64,000 nucleotides of DNA from Lampris incognitus (Eukaryota > Chordata > Actinopteri > Lampriformes > Lampridae): NCBI RefSeq assembly GCF_029633865.1, contig NC_079217.1:53521979-53585978 (forward strand), in the 5' to 3' direction. Below the pieces are notes generated by a model. That model was given only the letters and a program-made list of their open reading frames with translations. It did not search any database and was not told where the DNA came from. Each line of letters begins with the position of its first letter. Position 1 is the first letter of the stretch. A program made the position numbers and the translations under genes. This document shows, piece after piece, positions 26,001 to 36,693 of this stretch.

Positions 26001-29000
26001 CACAAAATGCACACATACACATGCACACATTACCTTGTGCAGAGCGTTTCTTTCGGAGATGTGGTCGGCGGACAGGTGCTCCTCTCCCGGTGAAGATAGC
26101 TTCCACCCTCTGGGTCCACACCTGGTGACTGCCTTCATCTGTTACCCCGCAACGTGGCTCCGCCATCTGCCTCAGGGTGGCGCTGTCGAGTCTGCCCGTG
26201 ACGGGCAAGCGGGACAGCCACTGGAACTCCCTGTGGTGATCGAATAGTTTGCATGATAATGAATTGGTGTACAGTTCATTTCATCGGAAACTCCGTTCAA
26301 TGAGGTTATTTTACAATGCCAAAACAGAATTCATCATACAATTTGGAAATGAACGGTGACTGGATCCTCCTTATCGAACCAGAGAAATCTGAACTGGACA
26401 TCATGAAATCCTGCTGTGCACATGTTTACGCTGACAATTGTTACTGAAATGAGCGAAGATCTGTTTTGGTGTTGACACGACTGGCCTGTGCATGAGCATA
26501 AAGACCTCTGAACTGATTAGCTAGCTCCAATGCTTACGTGGTGTAAACATGGCTCCAAATTCAAGGAGCTGGAACCAAGCAAGGCAGAGATAATGTTGTA
26601 ATGACCACGGATGATTAGACTCGCTAGCCCTTAGCTAACAGATCCGGACCCTTTAGTCGACTGGTTAGCGCAATCGCCCATGGTGCGGACGACCGGGGTT
26701 CGCGTCTCGGCTGCGGCGGATTCCCAGCTGCCCCCTGAATTCACTACATTGGAGTCAGAAGTGGGATGGCAAGACCGTGAAGCCACCAGAAGCTCGTGAG
26801 CTCAGAGGTGTGAGGGAGCTGATATGCTGAAGCGCGGGGACGCGCGTCCCGAGGGAGTGGGGTAGTGTGACGACCACGGATGACTAGACTCGCTAGGCCT
26901 TGGCTAACGGGTCAGACCCTCTAGTTGACTGATTAGTGCAGTCGCCCTGGGTTAGCGTCCCTGCAGCCCCCCTGAATCCGCTACATTGCTGTTAGAAGTG
27001 GGATGGGGGGACCGTGAGGCCATCGGAAGTGCGTACGCCCAGAGGCGTGAGATAGCTGATACGTTGAATCGCGGGGACGTGTTTCCCGAAGGAGGAGGGG
27101 GGGGGATGTAATGACCATGGATGACTAGACTCGCTAGTCCTTGCTAACGGGTCGGATGCTTTAGTCGACTGGTTAGCGCAGTCGCCCATGGTGCGGGTGA
27201 CCTGGGTTCACGTCTCGGCTGCGGCGGATACCTGGCTGCCCCCTGAATTCGCTACAATATATACATTATTCATAATTGCATATGGATGACAGATTTGTTG
27301 TTGGAACGAGTTGAAGTAACTTTAAAGTGTGGAAGTGAAATTGATTTCATTAACCCGTCACTGTCTGTCGAAACACACAAGTAGGCAACCGTGTCAGCTA
27401 AGAAGACGGACCTGTAAGTTCATACTACAAGTTAGCTCCATCGACTATTACAGACTTCGATAGGCTCAGTTTTGTTTTTTTAAAGCGAGCCAATTTTCGG
27501 ACACAACCTCCAAGACACCAGATTTTGACTAAGAGTGGCAGGTTACACAATTGCATAGTGGCATTGCTTAACATTCAGTACAGGCTTTAGGAAAACGGCA
27601 AAGGTTTTCATTCTTTGCTACTTTCAAACATTTCCTATTACAGTTAGCAGTTAGTATACAGGCCAGAGGGTGAGGCTGCTGAAATTCCTGACTGGTTCAG
27701 AAAGAGTTCAGGACAGGAAGTTTCCCAGTGCCCAGGTGAGGGTCTTGAGCTGTGTTGACTTTCATCCTGAGGGTGTGTAACCCCCCCCCCCCATATAAAC
27801 ATTTAAAACACAAACCTGGGACTTTAAACAGCACACACATACTCTGGAGCCCTAAACAATTCCCCTGGATGGAACTGAACAAATTTGTCCTGTATTCATT
27901 GGCTTTGGCATCAAACGATAACAAATACAAAAGCCTGCATACTTTGCAATTTCCATGCAAAGACAAATGAGGTTCGTCTCATTTTGCCAAACAGTCAAAT
28001 CGATGCAGGTCTCATCGTTGGCCATTGTACTTTTAGAGTCAATTAAACGACCAGGACTTCACTCCTACCTAAAACGACCATGGGCGGTCAAAATGACCGC
28101 TGGTGTTTAAACTCTACATTCTGTCAAGAAAAATACCCAACTGAGATATTAATGCATTGCATATGTGAGTATGCTGTTAGGAAACGACTGACACCAAATT
28201 TAACATTTTAACAACTATAATACTATTTTTAAACAATTTAAACTTCAGACAGCCATGGTCGAACTTGAATAGCAAAATTGAAAAAGTGAAAATATTACCT
28301 GAAAAACAAACAGAAAACACATATTGCTAATCTAACAATCTTAAAAAGGCCTATAAAACGTGAAATGTAAAAAAGACCTCAAAATTGTTGTTATTCTCGA
28401 TAATAATGAGGCAGAGAGTGAGGTTGCCGTTAACACGTTTACTTCCGAACAAAAACCACACACTTCCGTATAAGTATTCTCATTCTGATTCTGATTACTT
28501 GGCTACCGCACTTAACTGTGGTTAACCCATTATACAACCTACTACTACTACTACTACTTTCGGCCGCTCCCGTTAGGGGTTGCCACAGCGGATCATCCGT
28601 TTCCATTTCTTCCTGTCCTCTGCATCTTCCTCTGACACACCAGCCACCTGCATGTCCTCCCTCATCACATCCACATCCCTCACCAAATCCTCACCACTCT
28701 CTACTGGTGCAAGGGGCATTCATTCATTCATTCATACTGTCTTACGTTGAAGAGTAAATGCACTGATATTCACCTCTCCTCCCAGACTTACAAAATGGTT
28801 GCATTAAGTCAAAAGACCTTTCAAAAGACAGCATAATTTTAGCCTTTTAACACCCGCCCCCCCCCAACCGCAAATAGGGGACCCCCCATGACTGGTCACT
28901 CAATTCGAGCACTGCATAAACCTCCTCTTTGGCCTTCCTCTTTTCCTCTTCCCTGGCAGCTCCATATTCAGCATCTCTTCTCCCAATATACTCAGCATCT

Positions 29001-32000
29001 CTCCTCCACACATGTCCAAGCCATCTGAATCTTGCCTCTCTTGCTTTGTCTCCAAACCGTCCAACCTGAGCTGTCCCTCTAATATAATCGTTCCTAATCC
29101 TGTCCTTCTTCGTCACTCCCAATGAAAATCTTAGCATCTCCAACTCTGCCACCTCCAGCTCCGCCTCCTGTCTTTTCGTTAGTGCCGCTGTCTCCAAACC
29201 ATATAACATAGCTGGTCTCACAACCATCTTGTAAACCTTCCCTTTAACTCTTGCTGCTACCCTGCTGTCGCAAATCATTCCTGACATTCTTCTCCACCTG
29301 TTATACAACATCTCTCCCTTTTAAGTAAGAAAAATTTTCCCTCTCTCTAGCATTGAACATAAAATGCTTAGCCTTATTTTTTTTCCACATCAATAATCCC
29401 ATTCATTTCTTTTGAACTAAAACTGCTTTAACTGAAATAGCAACACGTGTAACACTTATGTTTCTCACTAACGTGCACCTTTATTCGTCCAGTCTCTTGG
29501 GCAGACCTAAGTCTCTGTCTGATCTTGTAACATATGTGGTGTCAGGATCACCTGCCGTTTTGTCCACACTACCTGCGTCTGTGTCATCTTGGGCGTTTGC
29601 ACCAGATGTTGACTGATGAGTTACACGCAGATGTGTGCAGTTTCTTCTCAACAGTCCAATCTCTGGTCTGACAATGTATGACCTCGGGGCTGCTGTCTGT
29701 TGAGTGACAGTCTCATGAGTGTTCTCCGTGGTGATCCATACACTTCTGGCCTGGGTGCAAGTCAGGTAAGTAGTGTGTTCTGTTACATTTGTTGTAGAGT
29801 TGCTCTTGTTCTTTTCTTGCCTTGTGTCTCCATACTCTGGAACTGCTTGATGTTGGGCTAGTGTGGAGACAACATTTTGGGCACTTGAGGCAGAGTGGTC
29901 CTTAGCTGTCTCCCCAAGAGAAGCTGTGCTGGAGAATAATCATTCTCCATTGGAGTGGCTCGATAACTGAGTAGAGCTTTAGCATAATCTCCTCCCTCTT
30001 TCCACAAGCCTTTCACGGTGGCCACAGCTCGCTCAGCCTCTCCATTGGCTTGTGGGTATCTTGAGCTGTTGGTTATGTGAGTGAATCCATTCTCCTTGGC
30101 AAAGTCTTTGAAAAGAGTACAGGCATACTGTGGGCCATTGTCTGACAACAGCAGCTCTGGGACCCCATGCCAACCAAAGATGTTCTGCAGAGCTGATATG
30201 ACTGTGTTGGTGGATGTAACATGGAGATTGGCAACTTCAATGTATCAGGAGAAATAGTCAACCACTACAAGGTAGGCGGTCTTATCCCAGATGAATATGT
30301 CTGTACCCACACATTGCCACAGTCTCTCAGGTACAGGAGTCGTCAACAGGGGTTCCCTCTGTGCTGTTCTGTGTTTTGTGCATATGGGACAGTTTTCAAC
30401 TTTGTGGCTAATGTTAGCTGAAAGCCCTGGCCATCAGACTGACTGAAAGGCCCTGGCTCGGCACTTCACTATCCCTTGGTGGCCCTGATGGAGGATGTCG
30501 AGCATTTCTTCTCTTAACAAGCTGGGGATGACAATTCTTTGTCCTTTCAGGTGAAGAACCCCAGCCAGGGCCAGGTTCTGTTTCTCCTTCCATTATAATG
30601 CTATATCAGGTGCCAGGTGGGCTTTGTCAGGCCACTCAGTGCGACAGTAGTGAATTAGTGTACTGCAGATGGGGTCTTTTTTCTGTCTCTCTGCAAGCTG
30701 GTGCAGTCTAGCTTCAGTAGCTGGAAGAGACTGTCTGATTGGGTCCACAAATATTTGGATGTCTGCTTCCTACTCCTTCTCTATCTGAGTGACTGTATAC
30801 TCCACTGGTGCTCGTGACCGTGTGTCTGTGGTGATGAGCAGCTTTCCAGGCACATGTACAATGTCATATGAGAATTTCAACAGGCTCAGTCGGAATCTCA
30901 GGATTCAAGGAGAAAGCTCATACAGTGCCTTAGTACTTAGTAGGGGCAGCAGAGGTTTGTGATCTGTCTCAATTGTGAACCTCATACCAAGCAGGTACGA
31001 TTGTGGGCACTCACATGACCAGGTCACTGCTAGTGCCTCCTTCTCAATCTGAGCATGGTGTTTTTCAGCATTAGAAAAACCTCTGGAGATGAACACAACT
31101 GGCTTCAAGTCACTACTCTCTGGGCATTTCTGGAACAGAAGGGCTCCCAGACCGAAGGACGATGCGTCATCTGACACACACGTTTCTGCATTGGGTGAGT
31201 ATACAGTGAGGACTCTGGGTGAGCTTAGTTCTGACTTCAGCTTCTGAAAAGCCTCTCGTTGTGGTGCTCCCCAACACCATTCTGTCTTCTCAGACAGAAG
31301 ATCTTTCAGAGGTTGTGTGAATGATGCTAGGTGGGACAGGAACTTGCCCAGGTAATTAGCCATGCCCATCACTCTTCTGATGTCAGCAACGCAGGCTGGC
31401 TCTGGCATTTCCAGAATGGCTTTAACCTTGCTTGGGTCAGGGTTGACTCCCTCGGTGGTGATGCAGTGTCAAAGAAACATAATTTTTCTCCTGGCAAATT
31501 CATATTTGTCCTTGTTCCGAGGTAGCCCTTCATCTCTCAGTCTCCTGAGTACCTGGTGTAGCCAGGTATCATGTTCAGCTTGGTCTTTGCCATACACCAA
31601 ATGTCATTGACATGGCATACCACTCCTTCGCAGTCCTCCAACATTTGTGTCATCCGTCGCTGGAAATGTTCTGGGGCTGAGGATATCCTAAATGGCAGCC
31701 TGTTGAAATGGTAGCGACAAATGGGATTATGAAGGTGGCCAAGAGAGTGCTGTCTTCGGTCAAGGGAATTTGTCAAAATCCTGACATGGCATCCAGTTTG
31801 GTGAAAACTTTCGATCCTGAGAGCATAGGTAGCGTGTGATCCACAGCTGTCAGGATATGTCTCTCCCACTTGACCCATTTATTCAAGGGTGTCAGATCTA
31901 CACACAGGCTGCTATTCTCCTTTGATCTCACTTTGGGCACAACCACTAGGCCGGCCCACCATGGAGTGGGTTGAGTGACCTTAGATATCACTCCCATTGC

Positions 32001-35000
32001 TTCCATGTGATTCAGTTCTGCCCTGACTTTATTCCACATTGGAAGAGATACTCAATGTGGGGCAGACAGCCCCACGTTGGGGCAGACAGCCCCAACTGCT
32101 GGTGTGGCCCCTGGCTCCAGTTCAATTTTGTATGAGTCCTTCAGCTTCCCCAACCCTTTGAACACCATGGGGTATTGATTTCTGACATCTTCACCCACCT
32201 GAACTGTGTGCACTCGTTTAACAAGAGTCAAGGCCTCAATGGCTAGAAGCCCCAACAGCAGTTTCATCAGGTTGACCGCCACATAAATGTCCTGTTCAGT
32301 TATCTTGTTTCCAAACTCCAGTTTTCCTTTGAAATATCTTTTTACATTCAAAAGCTGCCTGCCTGGACCATACAGGGGTATCCTGGGTGGCTGCAGTTTC
32401 CCATGCTTGTCTGTGGAGTAATGGTGGCTCAGAATAGCTGTAACTCCAGCTCCAGTGTATAATTTGAACTCTGTTGTCTCCCCATTCAACTCAAGAGTTT
32501 CTGTCCGCTCATGTTCAACACCGTCAATTTCAATAACCCCCTCACCAAGAAAGGTGACATCTTCTGCTCCATGGTCCGTCCGCAGAATCTTCTGTGATAT
32601 CACAGATGCCACCGGCTGATTGACAGTTCCGGGCAAAATGTCCTTTTCGTTTGCATTTACGGCATTCCGCATCTTTGACAGGGCAATCCTTCCACTGGTG
32701 CTTTATTGCGTTTCCACATCTACCACAACCTGTATTTCTGTTTTCATTTTCTGGCTTGACTTGTAAGCTGTATTTTTGCCCTTTTGTGCCTCTTTGGGTC
32801 TGTCGCCTTGCACTTATTGCATTTAAGTTCTCTAACTGCTTCTCATTTAAGATGCCCTGTTATAGGCTGCTGCTTCTTTATTTCCTCAATGTGATGCACT
32901 CTGGCTATAGTTTTGACTAATGCGAGTTCAGGATCTAACTGCAATGACTCAAGATAGTTTTGCACCTCTTAGACCAACAACTATTGTGTCTCTGATCAGT
33001 TCTTCTCTTGGATCTCCAAATGCACAACAATGCTCTGCTAGGCTATGGACAGAATAAATCCTTCAGCACTTTCCCCTGGCTCTTGATTGCACCTGTTAAA
33101 CCGTGCACGTTCAAAAATAATGTTCCTTTTGCTCACACAGTGTTTCTCAAAAGCCTGCTTCACATCTTCATAAGAGTTTCTCTGATCATGACTTAAGAGC
33201 AAGACGTTCAGTATTTCCTCAGCTTCGTCCCCTAGAGTGTACATCAGTGTATTTACTTGATATTCTTGTGTCTGTTTATCCAGGCTTGACACTATTCTGA
33301 AGCACTCGAAACGTCGTATCCACTTTGGCCATCCGCTTGCATTATTTGAATCAAACCTGCCTGGTGGAGTCAACTGCACGCTGCTTGCCGGAGCTGCTGC
33401 TGCTTGTCCTGGCTGGCTCATCTTTCCTGCCTTGCCTCGGTGACATTGCTAGCTTGTTCGTATAAGGTTAGCTCGTTTAGCAACTCTTCACACGGGAGGA
33501 CGTGCAGAGCAGCGTTTTTTTTCCTTCAAACTCTTATGGAGACGCATCTATCTCCTCCCCTCATGCGACTTTACATGACTTTTTCCAGCTTCACTCTGAC
33601 GCCATGTTATGTTATTCTCGATAATAACGAGGCAGAGTGAGGTTGCTGTTAACACGTTTACTTCTGAACAAAATCCATACACTTCCGTATAACCCTTGAC
33701 CTTGTATCTAATTGGCTACCACACTTAACTGTGGTTAGCCCGTTATACAACAAAAATAAAGGTTGAAACAGTCCCAAACAACGACCGGAACTTAAAAACT
33801 ACTTGAACGACCGTGGGCGGTCATTTTGACCGCCACGGTTTTTAAACTCTATATTCGGTCAAGATAAACACCCAGTTGAGATATCAATGCATTACATGTG
33901 TTAGAATGTCTGTTAAGAGACTAACTGACACCAAAATTAACATTTTGACAATTTTTGACACTATTTTTCAAACAATTTAAAATGGCCGCTGTCCTATGCC
34001 TGTAAATACTGCAGCGCCTCATGGTGCGTCTGTACCCAGACATGTTGGCAATAATCAAAAATCAGATGTGGACTATTACTCTGCACTGGAGAAGGCTTTA
34101 TATTTCTTTTCTAGGACAGAGCGATGACCCTCGCGGAGGAAATGATGCGACCACAATACGTCATAAATAGTGACATGACGCGCACGATCGTTTTAGATAG
34201 ACCTTATAACTTTTTTTTTGGTGCAGTTGATCTAAAACTCATTTAAAATGCAAATACGTGCAATTTTAGGAGAATTCAGGGAACGGCAGGTCTGTATCCA
34301 CCCCCCCACAGAGTTATTAAAAGTTGAAAATCCAAAACGGTCACAATGACCGCCGTAGAATATGCGCAAACCAAAGATGGCGGACTTTTTCAAAATGGCG
34401 ACCAACTTTATTCATTCACTCAGCTCAGTCTCATCTGCCTATAATCCCACCATGCTTTCGACTATTTTTTATTTTTTTGTCCCAAACTCGAATACCCCTC
34501 CATCAGCTGTCCTGCTTTAGAGGATGGATTTACAAACGAGCCAATCAAACCTATTTATTTATAATAATTTATAACCCATTTATTGTAACTGTGTGTTTTT
34601 AAAAGTGCTATATAAATAAAATTGTATTTGTTTTAACTTTGACGTCATCTAAATTTCCTTCTCTTGCGAGACTGATCTGATTCTTAAGTGTGCTTTTTGA
34701 ACAGAACCAACTCGTGACGCTGGGATGTGGGGGTTCACAACTTTGTGAAGGAAACAAGAGTGCACTGAATGAATAACTGGTCACACCTACCGAATGGCTG
34801 ACTGCACCTCGGCTGTGCTGTGGATGTGGTTGTCCTGATGCAGGTAGCCATATTTTTCCAGATAAATCTGCAATCGTAATATCACATTTGCATCACTGAA
34901 TCATTGTGCAGACAGGGTTACTGTGAAACAGTTAATGAGTAGGCTGCAAACACCTGTACGGTCTCTGTGGGAGCTGCCTACGTCCCACTTGACACAGATG

Positions 35001-35377
35001 CTGTATTCACTAAATGATTTTACGAATCAGAGAGGTCTCGTAAACCCCCCTAACCATTCATATCTAAGCCAACTATGGAAAAAAAAATTTTTTTCCATCT
35101 CTTGTTGTAATTAGTCAGGTAGCGACATGTAAGGCTACATGATACCCTGGTAGGATAAACTATAGGGTGCTGGACCACCCAAATCATTGAGAGATGGAGA
35201 GACCCTTGGGCTGTTCGCCAACATGGTTATTTAACAAGGATTTTTGCGTAAAGTGCTATCCAAGAATATTCTCAAGTTTAATGGCATAAATATAATGATG
35301 CATTGATGTTTGAGGTAGGCACACAGTCATCTTTACAATGGAGTCACTCGAGCTCGAGCCCCCCCCCCCCCCCAGGT

Positions 35378-35442
<65 letters not shown>

Positions 35443-35601
35443 CATCGGGTTTTCGTGTTTGGGCATCATCAGACAGCTCTGATTACAGACGTAGTGAAGG
35501 TGGAGGGGAAACTGAAATTGAACAGATGTGTTTAAAAACGACGGAATGTGAAACACGTAGCAGGAGTCTTTTTTTTGTCTACTTACAAGTACACATGCAA
35601 T

Positions 35602-35674
<73 letters not shown>

Positions 35675-36659
35675 TTCTTCAATTTGGGCACTTTTGGCTT
35701 TCAAATTTTTTGAGAAAATAAAAAATAAATTTCTTCAAAATCTGTTTTTTTTTTCCCCCAAACAAAGCTCTATTAAGTGGTCCGGAACAAATATCTTAGT
35801 ATAGCGTTGATCGTCCTACAAGATAAGTTTGATATTGTGATGCTTTTTTCAAAGTTGCAACAGCAAAATGTGACGCAATGACACGTGACGGTAATGACAG
35901 TTTTAAAAGCTGGCTGAGTAGACTTGCTAAGCTAACTCGTTAGCTAGCATACAGTGTGCAATGAATATACGTGAATAAAGTGAAATGTCCTACTTCTGAA
36001 CTAAAACACTCAGTTAGTAACGTGTTTGGCAATGACGCCTAATAAACATACTCTCAGATTAGGACGTGTAAATCTTCAAATCACTTACATTTGTGGACAT
36101 GAAAAGTCATGCTTCTGCCACGACCGCGCTTCTGGCACTTCTCGTTTCCATGGCAACCACGTTTTCGTTGTTTGAAAAACCGTTACCGCTCTCTAAAATG
36201 CTCGGTGACGGTAATGACAGATGTGAGGGACCGCGACATTCAACTATTAAACATGTGCAAATTGCACATACGTAAACCATATGGATTTTAAATATGTCTT
36301 TTTAAATTATGAGAAAATGCAAAGTAAAAAAAAAGTTTTTAATGAATTTAAACCATTTTCATTACTTTATTATAGAGGGGAAGTTTAAAAAGTCTGGGCT
36401 GGGGACAAGCCCAAAACAGTGACATTCTGGCACATTTGAATTTTCAACATGCTGAGAAAGTATTAAAATGTCATCACTTTCATGGCCAACACAACCTAAC
36501 TCTAACAAATACAATCAATGTTTTTCAAAAAAAAGTTTTTTTTCCTGAAAAATCTACCCTGGGGACTGAAGAACTCCCTTAATGGAAGAATCACCCATAT
36601 ATATGGGTGATTCTTCCATTAAGGGAGTTCTTCAGTCTATATATGTATACATACATACA

Positions 36660-36693
<34 letters not shown>

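Larger units (their letters stand above)
28389..33749 (-). mobile_element. Ty3/gypsy LTR retrotransposon, decayed
   Basis: The LTRs are about 148 bp (28389-28536) and 140 bp (33610-33749), reading TGTATAAC...GAATAACA on the - strand. The internal region codes, in broken frames on the - strand, for Gag, protease, reverse transcriptase, RNase H and integrase in gypsy order. A purine-rich tract (aaaagggagagatgt on -) precedes the 3' LTR. A likely primer-binding site (TGGCGTCAGAGTG) lies a few bases inside the 5' LTR. An RTE fragment sits at the 3' LTR junction. Many stops and frameshifts show it is dead. Confidence 0.85.

Noticed and set aside
26640-26740. True tRNA gene
   Set aside because: The A and B boxes and a T-arm are visible, but there is no proper acceptor stem. 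The sequence sits within LTR borders repeated several times, so it is a tRNA-like promoter and not a tRNA gene.
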